Below, piece by piece: positions 1 through 8,251 of a stretch of DNA of 11,731 nucleotides (positions within the stretch are counted from its first letter, which is position 1; every line of letters starts with the position of its first letter). This DNA comes from PALSA-505 sp035308365. Its GTDB lineage: Bacteria > Actinomycetota > Actinomycetes > Streptosporangiales > Streptosporangiaceae. Below the pieces are notes generated by a model. That model did no database searches. It was not told the DNA's origin and was given only the letters and a program-made list of their open reading frames with translations. The DNA lies in contig DATGGU010000068.1 in assembly GCA_035308365.1 (NCBI GenBank), positions 1-11,731 on the forward strand. Reading direction: 5' to 3'. The translations under genes and the position numbers were made by a program.

Positions 1-137
1 GCCTCCAGGGCGCACACGGCGGGAAGCACCGGCATCCCGTCGATCTGATGATCCGCGAGATACGGATCATCGCTAGCCCGCAGGTCAGCCTCGGTGACGA
101 GCTCGACACCGGCCATCCGGACCGGTGTCCGCTGCAC
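1..137 (-). pseudogene. Polyketide synthase-type dehydratase (DH) fragment, 5' truncated, runs off left edge
   Basis: Read on the minus strand this frame is open from the GTG at 137 to the window edge (45 codons). It contains DPYLADHQIDGMPVLP, in which His30, Gly34 and Pro39 form the HxxxGxxxxP signature of the N-terminal hotdog of polyketide synthase dehydratase domains, which remove water from beta-hydroxyacyl-ACP. The match starts about ten residues after the GTG. Upstream the frame enters sequence antisense to an AHSA1 gene and meets a TAG near 220, so no ketosynthase or acyltransferase precedes it. A GAGGA lies five bases before the GTG, and an ATG lies at 114-116, so a short free-standing DH protein is possible. 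I favour a 5'-truncated synthase remnant. The domain is fairly certain; the truncation is inferred. Confidence 0.55.
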
Positions 138-399
138 GAACGTCCTCGAGGTCGACTGGGAGCCGGCAGACGAAGCCTGTTCTTCGCTGCGGTTCGAGCT
201 GACCCCGCAGAGCGGCGGCACTAGATTCAACCTCACTCACCGCGCACTGACCCCGGTGGCCGCGACGCAGTACGGCGCGGGCTGGCACACTTACCTTGAG
301 CAGCTAGCGGCCAGCTTGACCACCGGCTCCGGCCGGGGTCCCCAGTGGGACACCCGCTACGAAGAACTCCTTCAGGCCTATCAGACCCGGCGCCCCTGA
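94..399 (+). pseudogene. AHSA1/SRPBCC-family protein, C-terminal half only
   Basis: The frame from about 142 to the TGA at 397-399 reads as the C-terminal half of an AHSA1 (activator of Hsp90 ATPase homologue 1-like) SRPBCC protein. It shows a VLEVDWEP strand, FELTP, GTRFNLTHRAL and YGAGWHTYLEQLAA on the final helix, then a WDTRYEELL tail. Members are usually about 150 residues and fold as a START-like hydrophobic pocket; only about 85 residues are present. The first 16 codons after the GTG at 94 resemble no SRPBCC sequence and lie over the antisense dehydratase fragment. In-frame stops at 46-51 block any longer N-terminus, and there is no ribosome-binding site. The missing half contains several core strands, so a functional protein is unlikely. 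Confidence 0.62.
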
Positions 400-422
400 C
401 ATGATGGCGGGCGGTTAGCCGC

Positions 423-452
423 TTGCCATGACCGGGCGGTGAGGTCTACCTT
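423..452 (+). promoter_or_regulatory. Predicted sigma70-type promoter of the MDR oxidoreductase
   Basis: TTGCCA (423-428) and TACCTT (447-452) are separated by 18 bases. This places the transcription start near 459, shortly before the ATG at 477. The -35 differs from TTGACA at one position; the -10 keeps the TAnnnT frame. No ribosome-binding site is obvious before 477. Confidence 0.4.
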
Positions 453-476
453 CTTCAGGCACGTCAGCCGTCTCGG

Positions 477-1493
477 ATGGGAGCCGCGGGAGTGAGACTG
501 ATCAACCACCAGGTGCGGCTGGCCGCCCGCCCCTCCGGGCTGCCCAAGGACACCGACTGGGAGCTCACCACCGAGCCGGTGCCGGCCCCCGGGCCTGGCG
601 AGTTCGTGGTGGCCATCTCGCACCTGTCCGTCGACCCGGCGATGCGCGGCTGGATGGACGACCGGCCCTCCTACGTCCCGCCGGTGAAGCTGGGCGCGGT
701 CATGCGGGCCGGGGCGGCCGGGCGCGTGGTGGACTCCGCCCACCCCGGTTACGCGGTAGGCGACGGTGTGTACGGCATCTTCGGCGTCCAGGAGTACGCG
801 TGCTCCGACGGCAGGGGCGTGACCAAACTGGATCCCTCCCTGGATCCGACGGCCTACCTGGGCGTGCTCGGCATGACCGGGCTGACCGCGTACTTCGGCC
901 TGCTCGATACCGGGCGGGCCAGGGAAGGTGACACGGTGGTCGTGTCCGGTGCCGCCGGGGCGGTGGGCAGTGTGGCCGGCCAGATCGCCAAGCTCAAGGG
1001 GTGCCGGGTCATCGGCATCGCCGGTGGCCAGGAGAAGTGCCGGCTGCTGACCGGGGAGTTCGGTTTCGACGCCGCCATCGACTACAAGAGCGACGACCTG
1101 CGGTCCGCGCTGCGCGAGTACGCCCCGAAGGGAGTCGACGTCTATTTCGACAACGTCGGTGGCGAGATCCTGGACGCGGTCCTTGGCCGGCTGGCCCGCG
1201 GAGCCAGGATCGTCATTTGCGGGGCGATCTCGCAGTACAACGCCGGCCAGGTGCGCGGCCCGGCCAACTACCTGGCGCTGCTGGTCGCCCGGGCGTCCAT
1301 GACCGGCATGCTGGTGTTCGACTATGAGGACAGGTATCCCCAGGCCAGAGCCGAGCTCGCGGAGTGGCTACGGGACGGCCGGATCGTCTCCCGCGAGCAC
1401 ATCGTGCACGGCAGCGTCGCTGACTTCCCCGAAACCCTGCTGATGCTGTTCAACGGCGCGAACACCGGCAAGCTCATCCTCGCCGTCGGCTAG
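477..1493 (+). CDS. NADP-dependent oxidoreductase, MDR superfamily (PGR/LTB4DH-like)
   Basis: A 338-residue zinc-free medium-chain reductase of the prostaglandin/leukotriene B4 reductase type, which reduces C=C bonds of enones or alkenals with NADPH in the cytosol. Visible markers are SVDPAMRGWM (51-60), an N-terminal GroES-like fold, the Rossmann signature SGAAGAVGSVAGQIAK (157-172), DNVGG (226-230), the loop ICGAISQYN (247-255) and the C-terminal GKLIL (331-335). The Cys/His zinc ligands of alcohol dehydrogenases are absent, as expected for this branch. Length is normal. The start is uncertain: ATG 477 follows a predicted promoter, while GTG 492 gives MRLINHQVRLA, closer to the usual family start, but its GGGAG is too close. 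The stop overlaps the stop of the convergent exporter gene. Substrate is unknown. Confidence 0.9.
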   Translation: MGAAGVRLINHQVRLAARPSGLPKDTDWELTTEPVPAPGPGEFVVAISHLSVDPAMRGWMDDRPSYVPPVKLGAVMRAGAAGRVVDSAHPGYAVGDGVYGIFGVQEYACSDGRGVTKLDPSLDPTAYLGVLGMTGLTAYFGLLDTGRAREGDTVVVSGAAGAVGSVAGQIAKLKGCRVIGIAGGQEKCRLLTGEFGFDAAIDYKSDDLRSALREYAPKGVDVYFDNVGGEILDAVLGRLARGARIVICGAISQYNAGQVRGPANYLALLVARASMTGMLVFDYEDRYPQARAELAEWLRDGRIVSREHIVHGSVADFPETLLMLFNGANTGKLILAVG

Positions 1494-2797
1494 GCCGCCG
1501 CGCGGGGGCGGGTGCGCCAGACCTCGAACGCCATGATCAGCGCGATGCCCGCGCATGAGCTGCCGAACGTCTCGAACGTCACGTCCAGCCCGAGGTGGGT
1601 GACCACGACACCGGCGATGACGGCGGGGATGGACAGCGAGGTGTAGGCGACCACATAGAACGCGGACATCACGGCGGCCCGGTGCTCGGCCGGGATCACA
1701 CTGGTGAGCTGGCGCAGGCCACCGAGGAAGGCCACTCCGAACCCGGCGCCGGCGACGAACGCGCCGGCCATGAACAGTGCGCTGGAACCGGTCGCCGCCG
1801 CAATGACGATCGCCGCCATGCCCACGGCGAGCCCGGCCGAGCCCAGGCTGGCGCCGATCCACGGAGCGGACCGGTGGAACACGAGCTGGGCCAGCGCCGC
1901 CGCCAGGGTGAGCGTGATGCCGCCGAGCCCGGCGACGATGACGTTGGCCGAACCGAACAGCTGGGACGACAACTGAGCGCCGATGGAGAAGAACAGCCCG
2001 GCGATGGACCAGGAGCCGAGCACGGCGAGCGCCGCGATCAGGAACGGATGCCGGATTCCGGCAGGCACGCTGGGGCGCGCAGGCGTCAGCCGGAACCGCG
2101 AGCGGTTTTCCACCGGCTCGGGCATCCAGAAGGCGCCGGCCAGGGCAGCGGCGAACAGCACCAGCAGCAGCACGTACGGCAGCACCCGGGGTGCCACTCC
2201 GGTCTGCACCAGGGCCGCGGAGGTCAGTGCGCCCAGGCCGAGGCCACCGGCGCTGGCGACCCCGTTGGCCAGCCCGACACCGACCGGATCCCGGCGCGGG
2301 TGCAGGTCGAGCAGGGCGGCGCTGGCCGCGCTCAGCGCGGCGCCGGTGGCCAGGCCCTGCAGCCCACGGGCGGCGAACAGCCAGGGTGTCGAGCTGGCGG
2401 CGATGAACACCAGCCAGGAGACCATCAGCGCCGGGATCGCCACCAGCAGGACCGGACGGCGGCCGGCCTGGTCGGACACCCGCCCGGCGAGCAAGAGAGC
2501 GGTCAGCACGCCGAACGCGTAGGTCGCGTAGATCAGGGTCAGCGTGAGCGGCGAGAAGTGCCACGCCGCGGCGTAGAGGTGGTAGAGCGGCGACGGCACG
2601 ACCGAGGCGAACAGGCACAGCGCGATCACGGCGGCGGCGAGCCAGTACGCGACGCGCTGCGGCAGCACCCGGCGGCGCTGCTGGATGCCGGCCCGGGGCG
2701 CCGAGTTCGTGACGGCGCCACCGCGGGCCGCCGCGGCGGTTACCGCCCGGCGCAGCACGCCGCGGGATTGCGGACTCAGCAGAGCCTGGTCCCTCAT
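1490..2797 (-). CDS. MFS transporter (drug/metabolite exporter-like)
   Basis: A 435-residue major facilitator protein, expected to have 12 transmembrane helices in the cell membrane and to work by proton antiport. The first 45 or so residues are hydrophilic and Arg/Ala-rich. TM1 follows (about 49-68), and the loop between TM2 and TM3 carries the motif-A sequence GRVSDQAGRRP (105-115). Hydrophobic segments recur to the C-terminal VWRTRPRAAA. The start is ATG 2795-2797 because GAGGAG (2803-2808 on this strand) sits five bases upstream; the longer GTG start at 2803 would overlap that site. The stop shares a CTAG with the convergent MDR gene, leaving no room for a terminator. It diverges from an HxlR regulator whose probable operators cover its promoter, so regulated efflux is likely. 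The substrate cannot be read from the sequence. Confidence 0.9.
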   Translation of the reverse strand: MRDQALLSPQSRGVLRRAVTAAAARGGAVTNSAPRAGIQQRRRVLPQRVAYWLAAAVIALCLFASVVPSPLYHLYAAAWHFSPLTLTLIYATYAFGVLTALLLAGRVSDQAGRRPVLLVAIPALMVSWLVFIAASSTPWLFAARGLQGLATGAALSAASAALLDLHPRRDPVGVGLANGVASAGGLGLGALTSAALVQTGVAPRVLPYVLLLVLFAAALAGAFWMPEPVENRSRFRLTPARPSVPAGIRHPFLIAALAVLGSWSIAGLFFSIGAQLSSQLFGSANVIVAGLGGITLTLAAALAQLVFHRSAPWIGASLGSAGLAVGMAAIVIAAATGSSALFMAGAFVAGAGFGVAFLGGLRQLTSVIPAEHRAAVMSAFYVVAYTSLSIPAVIAGVVVTHLGLDVTFETFGSSCAGIALIMAFEVWRTRPRAAA

Positions 2798-2826
2798 GAC
2801 CACTCCTCATCGTGGGTGAGCCTCTT

Positions 2827-2843
2827 GGTTCGGTCAATGAACC
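2827..2843. promoter_or_regulatory. Candidate HxlR operator A
   Basis: GGTTCGGTCAATGAACC is an inverted repeat with five-base arms. It matches operator B at 13 of 17 positions in the same register, with start points 35 bases apart. It lies just downstream of the predicted MFS start point, where a bound protein would block elongation. Binding by the adjacent HxlR protein is inferred. Confidence 0.55.
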
Positions 2844-2853
2844 ATGAGGCACG

Positions 2854-2883
2854 ATCATAGAGGTTCACTCACTGAACTTTCAA
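2854..2883 (-). promoter_or_regulatory. Predicted promoter of the MFS gene
   Basis: On the minus strand TTGAAA (2883-2878) and TATGAT (2859-2854) are 18 bases apart, both close to sigma70 consensus. The start would fall near 2847, giving a leader of about 50 bases. Palindrome B lies between the two boxes and palindrome A lies just after the start point. Confidence 0.6.
2862..2878. promoter_or_regulatory. Candidate HxlR operator B
   Basis: GGTTCACTCACTGAACT contains the perfect dyad GTTCA-N5-TGAAC. It overlaps the predicted -35 box of the regulator gene and lies in the spacer between the -35 and -10 boxes of the MFS promoter. One bound dimer could therefore repress both directions. Confidence 0.55.
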
Positions 2884-2893
2884 CCGATATACT
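2864..2893 (+). promoter_or_regulatory. Predicted leaderless promoter of the HxlR gene
   Basis: TTCACT (2864-2869) and TATACT (2888-2893) are 18 bases apart. The -10 box ends six bases before the ATG at 2900, so transcription should start at or next to the A of the start codon. No ribosome-binding site lies between, which fits a leaderless mRNA. Confidence 0.55.
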
Positions 2894-2899
2894 GACCGC

Positions 2900-3421
2900 A
2901 TGACGCTGCCGCGTGAGTACCTGGGCCAGGACTGCCCGATCGCCCGGGCGCTGGAGATCGTCGGCGAGCGGTGGACGCTGCTGATCGTGCGGGACGCCTT
3001 CTACGGTGTCCGCAGGTTCAGCGACTTCCGCGACCACCTGGAGCTCCCGCGGGCGGTGCTGACCGACCGGCTGAACCTGCTCACCGAGCACGGCATCCTG
3101 GCCAGGGCCACCGCCGCCAGCGGCCGCGACGAGTACTCGCTCACCGCCAAGGGGCTGCGGCTGTGGCCGGTGATCTGGTCGCTCATCATCTGGGGGAACG
3201 AGTATTACCCCAGCGAGCGGCCCTGCCGGACCTACGAGCACGACGGCTGCGGCGGCGTCCTGGCCGCCGACGGCCGCTGCGGTGCCTGCGGGGCGATCCC
3301 GGAGCCGGCCAGCCTCATCGCGCATCCCGTGCCGGGGAACCCCAAAACCGACCTGGTCAGCCAGGCCCTGTCGGTGCCGCATAGGCTGCTGACACCCATT
3401 GCGGAGGTGGCGGCGTCATGA
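2900..3421 (+). CDS. HxlR-family winged-helix transcriptional regulator with C-terminal Cys cluster
   Basis: 173 residues. Residues 11-100 are a typical HxlR (MarR-like) winged helix: CPIARALEIVGERWTLLIVRD (12-32) with the family's N-terminal Cys12, FSDFRDHLELPRAVLTDRL (40-58) as recognition region, and a DEYSLTAKGLRL wing (77-88). HxlR proteins act as dimers, and several (YodB, HypR, QorR) sense quinones, aldehydes or disulfide stress through the equivalent cysteine. The C-terminal extension has Cys109, His114, Cys117, Cys127 and Cys130, arranged like a small zinc knuckle. The protein diverges from an MFS exporter over two matching palindromes, so local and autoregulatory control are likely. 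Its TGA overlaps the next ATG (ATGA), indicating translational coupling. The ligand is unknown; a redox or electrophile signal is inferred. Confidence 0.9.
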   Translation: MTLPREYLGQDCPIARALEIVGERWTLLIVRDAFYGVRRFSDFRDHLELPRAVLTDRLNLLTEHGILARATAASGRDEYSLTAKGLRLWPVIWSLIIWGNEYYPSERPCRTYEHDGCGGVLAADGRCGACGAIPEPASLIAHPVPGNPKTDLVSQALSVPHRLLTPIAEVAAS

Positions 3422-4305
3422 GGTTCGGGCTGGTTGGCACCGGTTACTGGGCACGGATCACGCACGCGCCCGCGCTCGCATCCACCGAGGGCATCGAGTT
3501 CGCCGCGGTCTGGGGCCGGGACCCGTGGGCGGCCAGTGGCCTCGCCGAGCCCTACGGCGCCAAGGTCCATGCCGGCATCGAGGATTTTCTCGCCGACGTC
3601 GACGCGGTCACCTTCTCGGTGCCACCTGACGTGCAGGCCGCGATCGCGACCAGGGCGGCCAGGGCCGGCAAGCACCTCCTGCTGGAGAAGCCGATCGCCA
3701 TCTCCGAGGCGGCGGCCGGTGAGCTGGTCCAGGCGGTGCAGGACGCGCGGGTCGCCTCCGTGGTCTTCTTCACCTCGCGTTTCCAGGAAAACATGCGCGC
3801 CTGGCTGGCCGACGTCACCGCCCGCACCGGCTGGGCCGGCGGTTTCGCGGTCTGGCTCGGCACGGCACTGCGGGAGCCGAGCCCGTTCAACACGCCCTGG
3901 CGGCGGGACAAGGGCGGCCTGTGGGATCTCGGCCCGCACGCGGTCTCGCTGCTTTGGGCCTGCCTCGGCCCGGTGACCGGGGTGACCGCCGACGGCGGGC
4001 CGGCCGATGTGAGTCACCTCATCCTGCACCACGAGGGCGGCGCGACCAGCACGGTCACCGTCACGCTCAGCGCACCCGCGAGCGCCGGGGAGTTCGGCCT
4101 GCTGGTCTGGGGCGAGCCGGGGGTGACCGAGGCGCCCAGCGAGACCGGGAATCCGGTGGCCGCGCTGCGGACCGCGCTGGCCGAACTGGCCGAGGGCGCC
4201 AGGGCGGGCCGGACCGATCACCCCTGCGACGTCCGGTTCGGCCACGCGGTAGGCCGGGTCCTGGCCGGTGCCCAGGCTCAGATCGACGCGCGCCGCACGC
4301 CCTGA
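3418..4305 (+). CDS. Gfo/Idh/MocA-family NAD(P)-dependent oxidoreductase
   Basis: 295 residues. The N-terminal Rossmann half opens with FGLVGTGYWA (3-12, GxGxxA) and carries the family's LLLEKPIA (88-94), whose Glu-Lys-Pro is the central signature. In the C-terminal alpha/beta half, WDLGPHAVSLLW (169-180) supplies the Asp170/His174 pair that usually takes part in catalysis and substrate binding. Members oxidise or reduce sugars, inositols, bile pigments or related carbonyls with NAD(P). At 295 residues it is shorter than typical members (about 330-390), mainly in the C-terminal sheet. It overlaps the HxlR gene by four bases, so the two are made from one message and probably respond to the same signal as the divergent exporter. 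No separate ribosome-binding site is needed. Substrate unknown. Confidence 0.88.
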   Translation: MRFGLVGTGYWARITHAPALASTEGIEFAAVWGRDPWAASGLAEPYGAKVHAGIEDFLADVDAVTFSVPPDVQAAIATRAARAGKHLLLEKPIAISEAAAGELVQAVQDARVASVVFFTSRFQENMRAWLADVTARTGWAGGFAVWLGTALREPSPFNTPWRRDKGGLWDLGPHAVSLLWACLGPVTGVTADGGPADVSHLILHHEGGATSTVTVTLSAPASAGEFGLLVWGEPGVTEAPSETGNPVAALRTALAELAEGARAGRTDHPCDVRFGHAVGRVLAGAQAQIDARRTP

Positions 4306-4361
4306 AAGCGAAATCTCTATTTTCTCGTTACGGTGCACCAGCCCTGGCTGCGGCACGGACC

Positions 4362-4388
4362 GGGAATACACGCTGACCGGAAATTGTT
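4362..4388 (+). promoter_or_regulatory. Candidate sigma-R (ECF) promoter of lon
   Basis: GGGAAT (4362-4367), exactly 18 bases, then GTT (4386-4388). This is the pattern described for SigR, the thiol-oxidative-stress sigma factor of Streptomyces, whose reported regulon includes protein quality-control genes such as lon. Transcription would begin near 4395, leaving a leader of about 200 bases. The -10 end lies inside the AT-rich near-palindrome GGAAATTGTTAATTCC (4379-4394), unusual in this GC-rich setting. Confidence 0.6.
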
Positions 4389-4484
4389 AATTCCCCTCGC
4401 CGGTGGCTCTTTTGCCTTGCCCGCCGGGCTGTTCGTCATGGGTTCTCCCGGGCCAATCTGGCCGTTCGGCATGCGCCAAGTCAG

Positions 4485-4501
4485 GTCGGCTGAGAGCGAA
4501 C
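4485..4501. promoter_or_regulatory. Candidate ClgR box upstream of lon
   Basis: GTCGGCTGAGAGCGAAC is an imperfect dyad (GTCGGCT against AGCGAAC, 5 of 7 positions pairing). It resembles the ClgR pattern GTTCGC-N5-GCG with two mismatches in the left half. ClgR is a known activator of clp and lon genes in Streptomyces. A weaker half-site-like GTTCGG-N5-GCC lies at 4464-4477. I found no convincing -10 box downstream, so a second promoter is only inferred. Confidence 0.35.
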
Positions 4502-4574
4502 ACAACCGAGGAAGCAACCCCGGCTTTCCGGCGTTTGAATCCACCAACACGAACAACGAGCTTCACAAACCCCT

Positions 4575-4590
4575 TCACTTCGGGAAGTGA
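4575..4590 (+). other. Hairpin covering the lon ribosome-binding site
   Basis: TCACTTCGGGAAGTGA folds as six A/U-rich base pairs (UCACUU with AAGUGA) closed by the loop CGGG. The only Shine-Dalgarno-like sequence before the lon ATG, GGGAAG (4582-4587, seven bases from the ATG), lies partly in the loop and partly in the 3' arm. A weak stem of this kind could limit translation until it melts. This is a structural reading only. Confidence 0.4.
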
Positions 4591-4594
4591 CTTG

Positions 4595-6989
<2,395 letters not shown>

Positions 6990-6991
<2 letters not shown>

Positions 6992-7004
6992 GCCTGTGGG
7001 GCTC
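6990..7004 (+). terminator. Weak stem-loop at the end of lon
   Basis: GAGCC-N5-GGCTC begins inside the lon stop codon and could form a five-pair stem. No U-run follows, so it is at best a factor-dependent or decay-protecting hairpin. Confidence 0.2.
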
Positions 7005-7072
7005 CTTGGCCGGCCCGCGCTCCGGTAGCAATTCGGTCCAGGGCGAAAGGGATTGAGACCTGGCCGCAGTAT

Positions 7073-7087
7073 CGGCAATGCTTGCCG
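7073..7087. promoter_or_regulatory. Candidate LysR operator upstream of the LysR gene
   Basis: CGGCAATGCTTGCCG is a perfect dyad of six-base arms around TGC, centred 68 bases before the LysR start codon. LysR-type regulators commonly autoregulate from short dyads at this distance. No divergent gene lies here, so the site would serve the LysR gene and possibly the hydrolase transcribed behind it. Confidence 0.4.
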
Positions 7088-7147
7088 GAAGGAGGCGCTG
7101 CCGGCTCGGTGCCGTCGGCGGCCCCCGGGACCAGGAGGGGGTCAGCG

Positions 7148-8200
7148 ATGTCCCGCCCTACGGGCCGGACCACCGCCGGATCGAGCGTGGTTTATCTGTC
7201 CGGCTCGCAATCTCGTGATCATGAGCCGGAGCTGGAGTTCCGCCAGTTGCGCTACTTCGTGGGGCTGGCGGAGGAACTGCACTTCGGGCGGGCGGCGACC
7301 CGGCTGTTCATCACCCAGCCCGGGCTGTCCCAGTCGATCGCCAAGCTGGAACGCGCGCTCGATGCGCGGCTGCTGCGACGTTCCCGCCAGGGGGTGGAGC
7401 TCACCGACGCCGGCCTGGAGTTTCTCGGCTATGCCCGGCGCACGCTGGCGGAGATGGAAAGCACGCTGGAGCGGATCCGCAATGTCGGCAAGGGCCAGGC
7501 CGGGGTGCTGCGCACCGGGGTGGCCCTGCTGGCGGACCAGGCGATCGCACCGGCCCTGGCCGCTTTCGGCGCCGGACACCCGGACGTCGTGCTGGACCGG
7601 ACGGCAGCGGTGAGCGAACGGCTGCTCACCCAGGTGAGTGACAGCAGCCTGCACGTGGCGATCGTGCACCAGATACCGGCGCTGACCACGCTGCCGCGGG
7701 TGGAGTGGGAGGTCGTCCGGCGGGGCAGGCTGGCGGTCCTGATGGGCGGACGGCACCCGCTGGCCGGCCGCGCCGAGGTCGCGCTGAGCCAGCTCAGCGA
7801 TGAGACGTTCCTGGTGAACCCGCGCGAACTCGCCCCCAGCGCGCTGCAGGGCCTGAAGCTGATGTGCGCCGAGTTCGGCGGCTTCGACCCGAAGGTGGCC
7901 GAGTCGGGCAGCACCTCCACACCCACGCTGGACACCGACTGGAAGCCCATCCGGCAGGGGACGGTCATCGCGGTGATGGCCGAGGACACCGCGCGCCGGA
8001 TCTGCCCGGACGGCGTCACGGTGGTCGCGCTCCGGCCGCCGCCGCTGTTCGTGCTCGCCGCCGCCTGGCGGCAGGGCGACCGGTCGCCGCTGCTCGACCG
8101 CTTCCTCGGCTTCCTGCGCGGGTACCGGGACGCGAACGAGTGGACGGTTGATAAGTCGCAGTTCTCAACCGCGCACAAAGACCTATTGGACGGCTCCTGA
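7148..8200 (+). CDS. LysR-family transcriptional regulator
   Basis: 350 residues. The winged helix-turn-helix spans about 29-88 and shows the classical FRQLRYFVGLAEELHFGRAA (31-50) and FITQPGLSQSIAKLERAL (54-71). A linker helix follows, then a periplasmic-binding-protein-like effector domain (about 115-320). The start is ATG 7148, preceded by AGGAGGGGG, the strongest ribosome-binding site in the window. This gives 28 residues before the usual LysR start, which is unusual; no better internal start has a ribosome-binding site. An ATG at 7082 is possible but unsupported. The gene lies 51 bases before an alpha/beta hydrolase on the same strand, so the two may be cotranscribed and functionally linked. 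A dyad at 7073-7087 may be its operator. Effector unknown. Confidence 0.9.
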   Translation: MSRPTGRTTAGSSVVYLSGSQSRDHEPELEFRQLRYFVGLAEELHFGRAATRLFITQPGLSQSIAKLERALDARLLRRSRQGVELTDAGLEFLGYARRTLAEMESTLERIRNVGKGQAGVLRTGVALLADQAIAPALAAFGAGHPDVVLDRTAAVSERLLTQVSDSSLHVAIVHQIPALTTLPRVEWEVVRRGRLAVLMGGRHPLAGRAEVALSQLSDETFLVNPRELAPSALQGLKLMCAEFGGFDPKVAESGSTSTPTLDTDWKPIRQGTVIAVMAEDTARRICPDGVTVVALRPPPLFVLAAAWRQGDRSPLLDRFLGFLRGYRDANEWTVDKSQFSTAHKDLLDGS

Positions 8201-8205
8201 GCCGG

Positions 8206-8249
8206 CCGGTTTGCTTGACATGCTGCCTCGGCCGAACCAGGAAAACCGG
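8206..8249 (+). repeat. Long-range inverted repeat over the hydrolase ribosome-binding site
   Basis: CCGGTTT (8206-8212) and AAACCGG (8243-8249) are perfect seven-base arms around a 30-base loop containing the palindrome TCGGCCGA (8228-8235). The 3' arm overlaps the AGGAAAA ribosome-binding site (8239-8245) of the hydrolase. It could reduce hydrolase translation or mark a binding site in this intergenic gap; both are guesses. Confidence 0.3.
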
Positions 8250-8251
8250 TG

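Noticed and set aside
1..137. A biosynthetic gene cluster at the left edge
   Set aside because: Only one dehydratase fragment is visible and its neighbours are ordinary metabolic genes, so a polyketide cluster cannot be claimed from this window.
1488..1494. Shared CTAG at the convergent MDR/MFS stop codons as a special signal
   Set aside because: Back-to-back TAG codons sharing CTAG are a simple result of compact convergent genes.
1368..2860. Long open frames overlapping the MFS gene on both strands (up to 496 codons)
   Set aside because: They are Arg/Pro/Gly-rich shadows produced by GC-rich codon use; only the MFS frame has membrane helices, motif A and a ribosome-binding site.
4379..4394. 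GGAAATTGTTAATTCC as an HrcA (CIRCE) or HspR (HAIR) heat-shock operator
   Set aside because: It matches neither the CIRCE (TTAGCACTC dyad) nor the HAIR (CTTGAGT dyad) pattern; it is better explained as the AT-rich -10 end of the sigma-R-like promoter.
4403..4594. N-terminal extension of lon from the ATG at 4403
   Set aside because: The 64 residues match no Lon N-terminus, and the region holds promoter-like and operator-like sites; the start at 4595 has the ribosome-binding site and the usual first residues.
8215..8220. Perfect TTGACA as a -35 box before the hydrolase
   Set aside because: Nothing resembling a -10 box lies 16-19 bases downstream; that stretch contains the ribosome-binding site instead.
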